Assembly: GCA_937927675.1 (NCBI GenBank)
Contig: CALBSG010000030.1
Location: 1 to 48,188 of the forward strand
DNA: 48,188 nucleotides
Source: an uncultured Paracoccaceae bacterium
Lineage (GTDB): Bacteria > Pseudomonadota > Alphaproteobacteria > Rhodobacterales > Rhodobacteraceae
Direction: 5' to 3'
Shown: positions 7,186-16,118 of the stretch, in pieces
Layout of the letters: each line of letters starts with the position of its first letter
Position numbering within the stretch: the first letter of the stretch is position 1
Notes under the pieces: generated by a model
Told to the model about the DNA's origin: nothing
Seen by the model: only the letters and a program-made list of their open reading frames with translations
The model's database searches: none
Program-made: the position numbers and the translations under genes

Positions 7186-8553
7186 TCAAGTGCCGGGCGC
7201 AGTCACCTGAACGCTGACCCGCCGCCAGAACCGCCCCATCATCAGGGTCGCGGCAAAGGCGAGCCCGATCACCAGCCCAAGCCACAGACCAATACCGCCC
7301 ATGCCAAAGCTGAAGCCCAAAACATAGCCTGCCGGAATCCCGATCAGCCAATAACTGACGGTGGCGGCGATCATCGGAACCTTGGTGTCATGGATGCCGC
7401 GCAACAGGCCAAGCGCCATGACCTGCATGGCATCGGCCATCTGAAACAGCGCGGCGACCGCCAAGAGTTTGACGCCAAAGGTCAGGATTTCGGCCGCGCC
7501 GGGTTTCGAGGTGTCGAGAAACAGGCTGATGATCGGCGTGCCAAGGCTCAGAAACAGCGCGATCATCGCCAGACCAAAGACGACCGACATCGCAATCGCC
7601 ACCTTGGCGCCTTCACGCAAGGCGGCGGTGTCGCCAGCACCCGACGCCTTGCCAGCCCGCACCGTGGCCGCATTGGATAGGCCCAGATGCACCATAAAGG
7701 TCAGTGCCACCGCCTCCATCGTGATGCCATGGGCCGCAAGTTCTACTGTGCCGACCCAGCCCATCATCAGCGCCGTCGCGGTGAACAGCGCACTTTCGGC
7801 CAACCCGGTCAGCCCGATCGGCCAGCCCAGTCGAAATACCGATTTCAGGGCCTCCAAATCGGCCCGCCAAAAGCGTTGGAACAGATGAAACCGCTGCAAG
7901 TCGGGTTGGTGATGGGCATAAAAGGCCAAGACGATAAAGCTCAGGCCCTGCACCGTGACCGAGGCGAGCGCCGCCCCCTGCACGCCAAGTTCAGGCCAGC
8001 CCCAATGTCCAAAGATCAGCCCATAGGCCAAGACACCATTGACCAGCACCGCCAGAACCGTGGTCCACAAGACCACCTGGGTTTTCTCCAGCGCGGCCAG
8101 ATAGCTTTTCAGCACCATCACCAAAAGCGCGGGCACCATGCCAAGCCCGCCGATCCGCAAGAAATCTTGCGCCAGGCCTGCCACCTCGGGCTTTTGTCCC
8201 AGCGCCAGCAGCAGCGGTTTTGACCACCAAAACAAGGGATAGCTCAGCCCCCCGAAACCGATGGACAGCCACAGCCCCATGCGGGCATCGCGCCGCACCC
8301 GGGTTTCATCCCCCGCCCCAAGGGCGCTTGCGACCAAAGGCATCACCGCTTGGGCAAAGCCTGACCCCAGAATGAAGATCACAAAAAACGCCGAGGTCGC
8401 GAGGACCACGGCCGCCAGTTCATTGACCCCATACCAACCAAGCAGAACCGTATCGGTCACATGGAGCGCCATTTGCGCCAGATGGCTGCCGATCAGCGGA
8501 AGACCCAGAACCAGAATGGCACGGGCATGGGCGAGGGGGGACAGGTGGCTCAT
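7186..8553 (-). CDS. MATE family multidrug/toxin exporter
   Basis: This 455-residue inner-membrane protein has the pattern of twelve hydrophobic helices in two halves that marks MATE (NorM/DinF-like) antiporters, which expel cationic drugs or metabolites in exchange for sodium or protons. The N-terminal helix LVLGLPLIGSHLAQMALHVT followed by the segment DTVLLGWYG is typical of the family, as is the start of the second half, GWPIGLTGLAESALFTATAL. It is a single gene with intergenic DNA on both sides. Substrate and coupling ion cannot be deduced. Confidence 0.93.
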   Translation of the reverse strand: MSHLSPLAHARAILVLGLPLIGSHLAQMALHVTDTVLLGWYGVNELAAVVLATSAFFVIFILGSGFAQAVMPLVASALGAGDETRVRRDARMGLWLSIGFGGLSYPLFWWSKPLLLALGQKPEVAGLAQDFLRIGGLGMVPALLVMVLKSYLAALEKTQVVLWTTVLAVLVNGVLAYGLIFGHWGWPELGVQGAALASVTVQGLSFIVLAFYAHHQPDLQRFHLFQRFWRADLEALKSVFRLGWPIGLTGLAESALFTATALMMGWVGTVELAAHGITMEAVALTFMVHLGLSNAATVRAGKASGAGDTAALREGAKVAIAMSVVFGLAMIALFLSLGTPIISLFLDTSKPGAAEILTFGVKLLAVAALFQMADAMQVMALGLLRGIHDTKVPMIAATVSYWLIGIPAGYVLGFSFGMGGIGLWLGLVIGLAFAATLMMGRFWRRVSVQVTAPGT

Positions 8554-8611
8554 GGCCCTAGGTGTACTGGCGGGGGCTGTCTGTCACAACCCCCGTCCCC
8601 CCAAGGCGGGT

Positions 8612-9580
8612 TCAGCCCAACCGCACCGCTGGATGCAGAGCTGCATCCAGAATATGGCCGTTGCCCTGTAACACCTGACTGGCGCGGCCGACGATCAAAG
8701 GGTCGGGTTGGCCGATCACCGCATGATCCTTGTTCGGATAATCAATGGTCGACAGGAAATGCTTCATGCAATTCAGCCTTGCGCGTTTCTTGTCGTTTGA
8801 TTTGACGATCACCCAAGGTGCATCAGCAGTGTCGGTGTAGAAAAACATCGCCTCTTTTGCCTCGGTGTAATCTTCCCATTTGTCCAAGGACGCTTTGTCG
8901 ATGGGCGACAGTTTCCACATCTTCAGCGGGTCGGTTTCCCGTGCCTTGAAACGGATGCGCTGTTCGTCGCGGGTGACCGAGAACCAATATTTGTAAAGCC
9001 GCACGCCCGAACGCGTCAGCATGCGTTCAAACTCGGGCGCCTGGCGCATGAACTCCAAGTATTCAGCGGGGGAGCAAAAGCCCATCACCCGCTCCACCCC
9101 GGCCCGGTTATACCAAGAGCGGTCATAGAACACCATTTCGCCCGCCGTCGGCAGATGCGCGATGTAGCGCTGAAAGAACCACTGGCCCTTTTCCACATCC
9201 GAGGGCTTGGTCAAAGCACAAACGCGGGCATAGCGCGGGTTCAAATGCTCCATGAACCGCTTGATGGTGCCGCCTTTGCCCGCCGCATCGCGGCCTTCCA
9301 TCAGGATGACAAATTTCTGCCCCGTCTCTTGCGCCCAGATTTGCACTTTCAAAAGCTCGGCCTGCAATTTGGCCTTTTCTACCTCATAGGGCGTGCGGCC
9401 CATCAGCCGGGCATAGGGGTATTTGCCGGATTCAAAGGCGGCCCGGATCGCATCGGGGCTGACGGCCGGAAACTGGCGCGGCCCCGTCAGACCTTCGCCC
9501 TCGCCCGAGCGGTCCTCGGCCTCTGCTGCAAGGTCGGCCGCAGGCGTGCGATCGTCATTCGGGAAAAGAACTTGGTCCAT
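8612..9580 (-). CDS. ppk2: Polyphosphate kinase 2
   Basis: PPK2 enzymes move phosphate between inorganic polyphosphate and nucleotides. The core is complete: Walker A EGRDAAGKGG at residues 95-104, the lid region around WFFQRYIAHLP, and Walker B FYDRSWYNRAGVE from residue 151. The ending WVIVKSNDKKRARLN is also typical of the family. At 322 residues it is a single-domain enzyme with a roughly 45-residue acidic, probably disordered N-terminal extension. It resembles class I PPK2, which mostly makes GTP or ATP from diphosphates, but class assignment is tentative. ATG 9580 has AAAGG eight bases upstream; a GTG three codons earlier is the alternative. The coding end contains an inverted repeat (10-bp arms, two-base spacer) near 8631-8652. 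Confidence 0.95.
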   Translation of the reverse strand: MDQVLFPNDDRTPAADLAAEAEDRSGEGEGLTGPRQFPAVSPDAIRAAFESGKYPYARLMGRTPYEVEKAKLQAELLKVQIWAQETGQKFVILMEGRDAAGKGGTIKRFMEHLNPRYARVCALTKPSDVEKGQWFFQRYIAHLPTAGEMVFYDRSWYNRAGVERVMGFCSPAEYLEFMRQAPEFERMLTRSGVRLYKYWFSVTRDEQRIRFKARETDPLKMWKLSPIDKASLDKWEDYTEAKEAMFFYTDTADAPWVIVKSNDKKRARLNCMKHFLSTIDYPNKDHAVIGQPDPLIVGRASQVLQGNGHILDAALHPAVRLG

Positions 9581-9788
9581 ATGAATCACCTTTCATCAAG
9601 ATCGGCCCGACCAAAGCCTGCGCCAAAAGGCCGCGCCTTGATCCGCATCAAAAACCCATGGCCGAGACTGAAGTTTGGCGGCGCCTGTCACTTGCGGGTT
9701 ACAACCGGCCGGGCAGGAAACGTGGCACTTTCGTTTTGGAAAGACAGGCTCTAACCTGCCGCAAACGCTTTGCTGGACTGGAAAAATC

Positions 9789-10448
9789 ATGATCCGACTT
9801 TACGGCTGCTATCGCTCTCGTGCCACCCGTCCGCTGTGGGCGCTGTTTGAAACCGAGCTGGCGTTTGACCACGCGCCGACCATTCAGGCCTATCGCTTGA
9901 CCGATCCCGCCGCGTCGGATGCGCCGGACAACACCGCTTCGCCCGATTTCTTGAAGATCAATCCGATGGGGCAGATTCCGGTCTTGGTGGATGGTGATCT
10001 TGTGCTGACCGAAAGCCTTGCCATTACGCTGCATATCGCGCGCCGTGCCGGAGGGCCGCTTGCCCCTGCCTCGGATGCGGAAACCGCGCTGATGGAACAA
10101 TGGGCGCTGTTCGCCATGTCCTCGGTGGAAACACCGGCGCTTGAAATTGCCTTTGCCCTGATGGGGCCGGATGCCGCCTCGCCTGAAGGTCAGGCCACCA
10201 TTGCCGTCAGCGCCGAAAAACTGCGCCGTCCTTTCGCGCGCCTTGAGGCTTTTCTGGCCGATCGGGAATGGCTCGTGAGTGAGAGGTTCACAGCCGCCGA
10301 TATCATGACCGCAGAATGTGTCCGCTACGCCCAAGGCCATTCCGCCCTTTTTGAGGAATTCCCCAGCGTCAAGGCATGGCTTGCCCGCTGCCAGGCCCGC
10401 CCTGCCTTCCAAAAGGTTTGGGCCGGCCGCATGGCAGAGCCCGCGTAA
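9789..10448 (+). CDS. Glutathione S-transferase family protein
   Basis: The 219-residue protein has the two-domain GST layout. A thioredoxin-like N-terminal domain begins MIRLYGCYRSRATRPLWAL, with the serine in the position often used to activate glutathione, followed by KINPMGQIPVL and the glutathione-binding ESLAI. A helical C-terminal domain follows, with the capping-box signature FTAADIMTAE. It probably conjugates or reduces electrophiles with glutathione in the cytoplasm; the natural substrate is unknown. It stands alone, divergent from ppk2, and is followed by a GC-rich hairpin. Confidence 0.92.
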   Translation: MIRLYGCYRSRATRPLWALFETELAFDHAPTIQAYRLTDPAASDAPDNTASPDFLKINPMGQIPVLVDGDLVLTESLAITLHIARRAGGPLAPASDAETALMEQWALFAMSSVETPALEIAFALMGPDAASPEGQATIAVSAEKLRRPFARLEAFLADREWLVSERFTAADIMTAECVRYAQGHSALFEEFPSVKAWLARCQARPAFQKVWAGRMAEPA

Positions 10449-10519
10449 GCGACACAAGACTGCCGCTAAAGCGCGATCAATAAGACCTGTTTCAAGGAAA
10501 ACCTGACACACTCTAGATC

Positions 10520-10546
10520 GGGGGCAATCCCAAGGTGGTTGCCCCC
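10520..10546 (+). terminator. Hairpin after the GST gene
   Basis: The arms GGGGGCAA and TTGCCCCC form a perfect 8-bp stem around an 11-base loop, about 70 bases after the GST stop and upstream of the parE promoter region. No T-run follows, so this may be a weak or factor-assisted terminator. Confidence 0.4.
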
Positions 10547-10552
10547 AACATC

Positions 10553-10582
10553 TTGCGGACACCCGCCGCAAAATGGTCTAAT
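10553..10582 (+). promoter_or_regulatory. Candidate parE promoter
   Basis: A TTGCGG hexamer and a TCTAAT hexamer separated by 18 bases lie about 30 bases upstream of the parE start. This fits a housekeeping sigma-70 type promoter. It is judged by eye only. Confidence 0.35.
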
Positions 10583-10611
10583 GCTCGGCAACCCAAGGCA
10601 AGACGAGTATC

Positions 10612-12567
10612 ATGGCAGCAGACCTTCTCTCCGGCAACGACCAGACCTACGACGCCTCCTCGATCGAGGTGCTGGAGCCTTTGGAGGCGGTTCGCCTGCG
10701 TCCCGGCATGTATATTGGCGGGATTGATGAGCGCGCTTATCACCACCTTGCCGCCGAGATTCTCGACAACTCTATGGACGAGGCGGTGGCAGGCCATGCC
10801 AGCCGCATCGAGGTGGAGTTGAACGCCGATGGCAGCCTGACCATCCGCGACAATGGCCGGGGCATCCCGGTGGACCCCCACCCGAAATTCCCTGACAAAT
10901 CGGCGCTGGAGGTGATCCTGTGCACGCTGCATTCGGGCGGCAAGTTCAACGGCAAGGCCTATGAGACCTCGGGCGGTTTGCACGGGGTTGGCTCATCGGT
11001 GGTGAACGCGCTGTCCGATTTGATGGTGGTCGAGGTCGCCAAGAACAAAGAGTTGTTCCAGCAATCCTTCTCACGCGGCAAACCGCTGGGGCCGATTGAG
11101 AAAATCGGTGCCGCACCCAATCGGCGCGGCACCACGGTGACCTTCCACCCCGACGCGCAGATTTTCGGCAGCCACCAGTTCAAGCCAAGCCGCCTGATGA
11201 AGATGGCGCGGTCGAAGGCCTATCTCTTCTCAGGCGTTGAAATCCGCTGGAAATCGCAGATCCCCGACGGTGACATGCCGATGGAGGCAGTGTTCCACTT
11301 CCCCGGCGGTCTGGCGGATTATCTGTCGGACACACTGGAAAAGACCACCACCTACGCCGACCGCCCCTTTGCCGGAAAGGTGGGGTTTCAAGAGAAGTTC
11401 GGCGTTCCGGGCTCGGTGGAATGGGCGATCAACTGGAGCCCCGTACGCGACGGCTTCATCCAATCCTATACCAACACCGTGCCAACGCCCGAGGGCGGCA
11501 CGCATGAATTCGGCTTTTGGTCCGCGATCCTGAAAGGCATCCGCGCCTATGGCGAGTTGTCAAAGAACCGCAAGGCCGAGCTGATCACCCGTGACGACAT
11601 GCTCACCGGGGGCTGTGCGTTGATTTCGGTCTTTGTCCGCGAGCCGCAGTTTGTCGGGCAGACCAAGGACCGTCTGGCCACAGAAGAAGCCGCAAAATGG
11701 GTGGAAAACGCGGTCCGCGACCACTTTGACAACTGGCTGGTCAGTGACCCAAAGTCCGCGGGCGCGATCCTTGATTTTCTGGTGCTGCGCGCCGAAGAGC
11801 GGCTGAAACGCCGCCAAGAAAAGGAAACCCAGCGCAAGACGGCGACGAAAAAGCTGCGCCTGCCGGGCAAATTGGCCGATTGTTCGGCCAAGAACCGCGA
11901 GGGGACCGAACTTTTCCTCGTCGAAGGCGACTCGGCAGGGGGCAGCGCCAAAGCCGCCCGCAACCGCGAGACGCAGGCCCTGTTGCCGCTGCGCGGTAAA
12001 ATCCTGAACGTTCTGGGGGCTGCGTCAAACAAACTGGGCGATAACGCAGAGATTCGCGACATCTGCGAGGCTTTGGGCGTCCAGATGGGCACCAAATTCA
12101 AGGTCGATGATCTGCGCTATGACAAGATCATCATCATGACTGACGCCGATGTTGACGGCGCGCATATTGCCAGTCTGCTCATGACCTTCTTCTTTACCCA
12201 GATGCGCCCGATGATCGACAAGGGGCATCTCTATCTCGCCTGTCCGCCGCTTTATCGCCTGACCCAAGGGGCGAAACGGCTTTATGTGGCCGACGATGCC
12301 GAGAAAGAAATTTGGATGAAGAAAGGTCTTGGCGGCAAAGGCAAGATTGACGTTCAGCGCTTTAAAGGGCTGGGCGAGATGGACGCCAAGGACTTGAAAG
12401 ACACCACGATGAACCCCGCAACGCGCAAGCTGATCCGGGTGTCGATCGACGATGATGAACCCGGCATGACCGGTGATCTGGTGGAGCGTCTGATGGGCAA
12501 AAAGCCCGAGCTGCGCTTTCAGTACATTCAGGAAAACGCGCGGTTCGTGGAAGAACTGGACGTCTAA
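10612..12567 (+). CDS. parE: DNA topoisomerase IV subunit B
   Basis: ParE is the ATPase subunit of topoisomerase IV, which with ParC unlinks daughter chromosomes. The 651-residue length is normal. The GHKL ATP-binding site is seen as EILDNSMDEA, DNGRGIP and the lid GGLHGVGSSVVNALS. The TOPRIM domain carries EGDSAGGSAK and the metal-binding DADVDGAHI, and the end contains QRFKGLGEM. I prefer ParE to GyrB because of the length and the lack of the GyrB insert, and because the start YDASSIEVLEPLEAVRLRPG is typical of alphaproteobacterial ParE. The gene stands alone; parC is not in the window. It ends at a strong hairpin shared with the convergent regulator gene. Confidence 0.95.
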   Translation: MAADLLSGNDQTYDASSIEVLEPLEAVRLRPGMYIGGIDERAYHHLAAEILDNSMDEAVAGHASRIEVELNADGSLTIRDNGRGIPVDPHPKFPDKSALEVILCTLHSGGKFNGKAYETSGGLHGVGSSVVNALSDLMVVEVAKNKELFQQSFSRGKPLGPIEKIGAAPNRRGTTVTFHPDAQIFGSHQFKPSRLMKMARSKAYLFSGVEIRWKSQIPDGDMPMEAVFHFPGGLADYLSDTLEKTTTYADRPFAGKVGFQEKFGVPGSVEWAINWSPVRDGFIQSYTNTVPTPEGGTHEFGFWSAILKGIRAYGELSKNRKAELITRDDMLTGGCALISVFVREPQFVGQTKDRLATEEAAKWVENAVRDHFDNWLVSDPKSAGAILDFLVLRAEERLKRRQEKETQRKTATKKLRLPGKLADCSAKNREGTELFLVEGDSAGGSAKAARNRETQALLPLRGKILNVLGAASNKLGDNAEIRDICEALGVQMGTKFKVDDLRYDKIIIMTDADVDGAHIASLLMTFFFTQMRPMIDKGHLYLACPPLYRLTQGAKRLYVADDAEKEIWMKKGLGGKGKIDVQRFKGLGEMDAKDLKDTTMNPATRKLIRVSIDDDEPGMTGDLVERLMGKKPELRFQYIQENARFVEELDV

Positions 12568-12576
12568 GGGCAGGGC

Positions 12577-12603
12577 GGCCTTTGGGGGCCTACCCCAAAG
12601 GCC
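12577..12603. terminator. Bidirectional terminator between parE and Lrp gene
   Basis: Perfect 11-bp arms GGCCTTTGGGG and CCCCAAAGGCC enclose a five-base loop ten bases after parE. The hairpin overlaps the last codons of the convergent Lrp-type gene, so it can act on both transcripts. It lacks a T-run on either side. Confidence 0.6.
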
Positions 12604-13060
12604 CCGGCCTGCGTTCTTCGGTCAAAAGCACATTGGCCTCGACCTGGCCAAGACCGGGCAGGGTCATGATGCGGCGCCGCAAGACACGTTCGAAATCCGC
12701 GATGTCACGGGCGACGACGCGCAGGCGGTAGTCAAACAGGCCCAAAACGTGCTGCACCACCTGCACCTCGGGGATGGCCTGCACGGCGCGTTCGAAATCC
12801 TCAAGGCTGACGCGGCCCTTGGTGGCCAGTTTCACCCCCAAAAACACCGTCACGCCAAAGCCCAAGGCGGCCCTGTCCACTTCGACTCGCAGGCCTGAAA
12901 GGATGCCCGCCTCCTCCAGCCGTTTCACCCGCCGCCATGTCGCGGGCTGTGACAGGCCAAAGCGGCGGCCAAGTTCGCCTGCCGAGAGGTCGCCCTCCAG
13001 CGACAGTTCCCGCAACAGTGCGCGGTCAAGATCATCAAGGTCGATCACGCTGCTGGTCAT
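12590..13060 (-). CDS. Lrp/AsnC family transcriptional regulator (second of a pair)
   Basis: The 156-residue protein has an N-terminal winged helix-turn-helix (LDRALLRELSLEGDLSAGEL followed by GRRFGLSQPATWRRVKRLEEAG) and a C-terminal ligand-binding RAM domain in which EVQVVQHVLGLFDYRLRV is recognisable. Such proteins form dimers or octamers and respond to amino acids. Its ATG overlaps the stop of the preceding Lrp-type gene by four bases, so the two are translationally coupled and may form mixed oligomers. The pair is divergent from ilvC, suggesting control of branched-chain amino acid synthesis; the effector is not evident. Confidence 0.92.
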   Translation of the reverse strand: MTSSVIDLDDLDRALLRELSLEGDLSAGELGRRFGLSQPATWRRVKRLEEAGILSGLRVEVDRAALGFGVTVFLGVKLATKGRVSLEDFERAVQAIPEVQVVQHVLGLFDYRLRVVARDIADFERVLRRRIMTLPGLGQVEANVLLTEERRPGPLG

Positions 13061-13530
13061 AGCGGCAACCCCTCGCTGTCCTTGATGGTGGCGATCAGCA
13101 TCAGCGCATCCACCTCGGCGATATGGGGCAGCGACAGGATGCGGGCGCGGTAAACCTCTTGGTAATGGCCCATGTCGCGGGCCACCACGTTCAGCCGCAC
13201 ATCGACCCGGCCAAGAAAGGTTTCAATCGCCACCACCTCTGGCACCTCACGCGCTGCGGCGATGAATTCGTCAAAGGCGCGCGGGTTGGTCTTGTCGAGC
13301 GTGAAGCGCAGACTGACCTCCACCTCAAATCCCAAGGCCCGCCAGTCTATTGCCGCCTGAACGGTGCGGATCACCCCGCCGTCGCGCAGTCGCTCCAACC
13401 GCCTGCCCAGCGTGGCGGCGGTCACACCGGCCCGCGCCGCCAGATCGGCGCGCGGGCTGGAAGGTTCGGCCAGCACTTGCCGCAGGATACGGCGGTCCGT
13501 GTTATCGACTTGCATGAAATTTTCACTCAT
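13057..13530 (-). CDS. Lrp/AsnC family transcriptional regulator (first of a pair)
   Basis: This 157-residue regulator has a helix-turn-helix (DRRILRQVLAEPSSPRADLA, then ARAGVTAATLGRRLERLRDGG) and a RAM domain. It is the promoter-proximal gene of the two-gene unit and is clearly divergent in sequence from its partner, so the pair is not a recent tandem duplication. The start is 111 bases from the divergent ilvC start. AT-rich repeated elements in that gap could be its binding sites. The natural ligand may be leucine or another amino acid, but this is inference from context. Confidence 0.92.
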   Translation of the reverse strand: MSENFMQVDNTDRRILRQVLAEPSSPRADLAARAGVTAATLGRRLERLRDGGVIRTVQAAIDWRALGFEVEVSLRFTLDKTNPRAFDEFIAAAREVPEVVAIETFLGRVDVRLNVVARDMGHYQEVYRARILSLPHIAEVDALMLIATIKDSEGLPL

Positions 13531-13575
13531 ATGCTATTTCAAGAATGAATTTTCGCAGAAATTCGATGAATGGTC
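13511..13575. promoter_or_regulatory. AT-rich repeats between lrp pair and ilvC
   Basis: Within otherwise GC-rich DNA, this stretch holds several related elements: TGAAATTTTC (13515-13524), TGAATTTTCGC (from 13546) and GAAATTCG. A 6-bp inverted repeat, GAATTT-N6-AAATTC, occupies 13547-13564. Spacing and composition resemble Lrp-type operator arrays, so it may serve autoregulation and control of ilvC. Confidence 0.4.
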
Positions 13576-13641
13576 AAATTATGCACGCTACAACGCCGAA
13601 ACGCCCGTATTGTCACGCCATCAACTCAAGGAGATACGCCC

Positions 13642-14664
13642 ATGCGCGTTTATTATGATCGCGACTGCGACATCAACCTCATCAAGGACAAAAAAGTCGC
13701 CATCCTCGGCTATGGTTCGCAAGGCCACGCCCACGCGCTGAACCTGCGCGATTCGGGTGCCAAGAACCTCGTCGTCGCTCTGCGCGCAGGCAGCCCCTCG
13801 GCCAAGAAAGCCGAAGGCGAAGGCCTGAAGGTCATGGGCATCGCCGAAGCTGCCGCTTGGTGCGACGTCATCATGTTCACCATGCCCGACGAACTGCAGG
13901 CAGACACCTATAAGAAATACGTCCACGACAACCTGCGTGAAGGTTCGGCGATTGCTTTCGCTCACGGCCTGAACGTGCATTTCGGCCTGATCGAGCCGAA
14001 ACCCGGCGTCGACGTCATCATGATGGCTCCGAAAGGCCCGGGCCACACCGTGCGCGGCGAATATTCCAAAGGCGGCGGCGTGCCCTGCCTGGTGGCTGTG
14101 CATCAGGACGCAACCGGCAAGGCGATGGAAATCGGTCTGTCCTATTGCTCCGCCATCGGTGGTGGCCGTTCGGGCATCATCGAAACCAACTTCCGTCAGG
14201 AATGCGAAACCGACCTGTTCGGCGAACAAGCTGTTCTCTGCGGCGGTCTGGTCGAACTGATCCGTATGGGCTTTGAAACCCTGGTCGAAGCTGGCTACGA
14301 GCCGGAAATGGCCTATTTCGAATGCCTGCACGAAGTGAAGCTGATCGTTGACCTGATCTATGAAGGCGGCATCGCCAACATGGACTACTCGATCTCGAAC
14401 ACCGCCGAATACGGCCAGTATGTGTCCGGCCCGCGCATTCTGCCCTACGACGAGACCAAGGCCCGCATGAAAGCGGTTCTCTCGGACATCCAGACCGGCA
14501 AGTTCGTGCGTGACTTCATGCTGGAAAACGCCGTTGGCCAGCCGACGATCAAGGCCTCGCGCCGCTCGAACGACGAACACCAGATCGAACTCGTTGGCAA
14601 GAAACTGCGCGACATGATGCCGTGGATCTCCAAGGGCAAGATGGTCGACAAGGCGCGCAACTAA
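13642..14664 (+). CDS. ilvC: Ketol-acid reductoisomerase
   Basis: IlvC converts acetolactate and acetohydroxybutyrate to dihydroxy acids in valine, leucine and isoleucine synthesis, using NADPH and magnesium. The 340-residue length marks the short class I enzyme. The Rossmann motif is GYGSQGHAHALNLRDSG near residue 24, followed by the cofactor-specificity loop RAGSPSAKKAE, whose serines fit NADPH use. The metal-binding block ETDLFGEQAVLCGG and the knotted domain with FECLHEVKLIVDLIYEGG are intact. The start has GGAGA seven bases upstream. No leader peptide with branched-chain codons was found in front, so regulation probably rests on the divergent Lrp-type proteins. A hairpin terminator follows. 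Confidence 0.98.
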   Translation: MRVYYDRDCDINLIKDKKVAILGYGSQGHAHALNLRDSGAKNLVVALRAGSPSAKKAEGEGLKVMGIAEAAAWCDVIMFTMPDELQADTYKKYVHDNLREGSAIAFAHGLNVHFGLIEPKPGVDVIMMAPKGPGHTVRGEYSKGGGVPCLVAVHQDATGKAMEIGLSYCSAIGGGRSGIIETNFRQECETDLFGEQAVLCGGLVELIRMGFETLVEAGYEPEMAYFECLHEVKLIVDLIYEGGIANMDYSISNTAEYGQYVSGPRILPYDETKARMKAVLSDIQTGKFVRDFMLENAVGQPTIKASRRSNDEHQIELVGKKLRDMMPWISKGKMVDKARN

Positions 14665-14685
14665 GCGATTTTCGAACAAAAAATC

Positions 14686-14711
14686 AGGGCCGGGGGGAAA
14701 CCCTCGGCCCT
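14686..14711 (+). terminator. ilvC terminator
   Basis: A 10-bp stem with one mismatch, beginning AGGGCCGGGG and ending CCCTCGGCCCT around a short loop, lies about 20 bases after the ilvC stop. It is followed by the T-rich TATTCATTTG. This is a convincing intrinsic terminator, and it separates ilvC from convergent glmM. Confidence 0.7.
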
Positions 14712-14774
14712 ATTCATTTGATCTGTGCCGGATGTGGCAGGGGAAACCCCCGGTGCCGCATCCAAAACGATGGG

Positions 14775-16118
14775 TCAGAGGGCCTTTTCCACCGCGCCAA
14801 CGATGTCATCGACAACGTCGCGCAGCATATCGGCGTCCTCACATTCCGCCATCACGCGGATCAGGGGTTCGGTTCCCGATTTGCGGATCAGGATGCGGCC
14901 CTTGCCGGCAATCCGCGCCTCATTGGCTTTGATGACTTCTTGCACGGTGGCGGCATCCAACGGCTTCTTGCCTGCCTCAAAGCGCACGTTTTTCAGCATC
15001 TGCGGCACGGTTTCGAACTGCTGGATCAGCGTGCTGGCCGGCTGGCCCGACCGCGCCAGTTCGGCCAAGAACTGCAACCCGGCCAATAGCCCGTCGCCGG
15101 TGGTGGCATAATCGGTCATCACGATATGGCCCGATTGCTCGCCGCCCAGATTCCAGCCGCTGCGCCGCATCGCCTCAACCACATAGCGGTCGCCGACATT
15201 GGTGCGCTCCAGCCGCAAGCCGCGCCCGGTCAGGAATTTCTCCAGCCCAAGGTTCGACATCACGGTGGCCACCAACGTGCCGCCCTTCAGGCGGCCTTCC
15301 TCGGCCCAGCGGGCGGCGAACAGCGCCATGATCTGATCGCCATCGGCCACCTGACCATGCTCGTCCAAGATCATCACCCGATCCGCATCGCCATCAAGGC
15401 TGATGCCGACATGCGCCCCATGCGCCACCACCGCCTCGGCCGCAGTCTGGGTATAGGTGGAGCCGCATTTTTCGTTGATGTTGGTGCCATTCGGGGCCAC
15501 GCCCACCGGAATGACCTCGGCCCCCAACTCCCACAAGACCAAGGGCGCGGCTTTGTAGGCAGCCCCGTTGGCGCAGTCGATCACCACCTTCAACCCATCC
15601 AGCCGCAGACCCGGCGGGAAGGTGGTCTTGGCATATTCGACATAGCGCCCCAGCGCGTCGTCGATCCGCTTGGCGCGGCCAATGTTTTGCGGCTGGGCCG
15701 GAACAATCTCGCCCGCGACCATGGTTTCGATCTCGATCTCGGCGTCATCCGACAGCTTGAACCCGTCAGGGCCAAAGAACTTGATACCATTGTCATGGTG
15801 CGGGTTATGGCTGGCCGAAATCATCACACCCAGATCGGCGCGCATGGATTTTGTCAGGAACCCCACCGCAGGCGTCGGCACCGGGCCCAAGAGCAGCACG
15901 TTCATGCCCGTCGAGGTCAGCCCCGCCGTCAGCGCGTTCTCCAGCATATAGCCCGACAGCCGGGTGTCCTTGCCGATCACCACCCGGTGGGCATTGCTGC
16001 CATCGCGGCGGAAATACCGCCCCGCTGCCTGACCCAGCTTCAAGGCCATCTCGGCGGTCATCGGATAGGTATTGGCCCGGCCGCGCACCCCATCGGTGCC
16101 AAACAATTTACGCGTCAT
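14775..16118 (-). CDS. glmM: Phosphoglucosamine mutase
   Basis: GlmM converts glucosamine-6-phosphate to glucosamine-1-phosphate, feeding UDP-GlcNAc synthesis for peptidoglycan and lipopolysaccharide. The protein has 447 residues and the four-domain phosphohexomutase layout. It starts RKLFGTDGVRG, and the phosphoserine loop is ISASHNPHHDNGIK. The metal-binding loop is DGDADRVMI, the sugar loop is GGEQSGH, and the phosphate-binding end is RKSGTEPLIRVM. The ATG overlaps the folP stop by four bases, so it is the last gene of a folB-folP-glmM unit. An in-frame start ten codons upstream is less likely because it would extend into folP. Confidence 0.97.
   Translation of the reverse strand: MTRKLFGTDGVRGRANTYPMTAEMALKLGQAAGRYFRRDGSNAHRVVIGKDTRLSGYMLENALTAGLTSTGMNVLLLGPVPTPAVGFLTKSMRADLGVMISASHNPHHDNGIKFFGPDGFKLSDDAEIEIETMVAGEIVPAQPQNIGRAKRIDDALGRYVEYAKTTFPPGLRLDGLKVVIDCANGAAYKAAPLVLWELGAEVIPVGVAPNGTNINEKCGSTYTQTAAEAVVAHGAHVGISLDGDADRVMILDEHGQVADGDQIMALFAARWAEEGRLKGGTLVATVMSNLGLEKFLTGRGLRLERTNVGDRYVVEAMRRSGWNLGGEQSGHIVMTDYATTGDGLLAGLQFLAELARSGQPASTLIQQFETVPQMLKNVRFEAGKKPLDAATVQEVIKANEARIAGKGRILIRKSGTEPLIRVMAECEDADMLRDVVDDIVGAVEKAL

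Noticed and set aside
8631..8652. Inverted repeat with 10-base arms as a regulatory site
   Set aside because: It lies inside the last codons of ppk2 and encodes normal residues of the C-terminus; it may be a chance repeat or a weak terminator stem.
13621..14679. Open frame of 352 codons opposite ilvC
   Set aside because: It is the antisense of a fully conserved enzyme gene; no independent signal for translation was seen.
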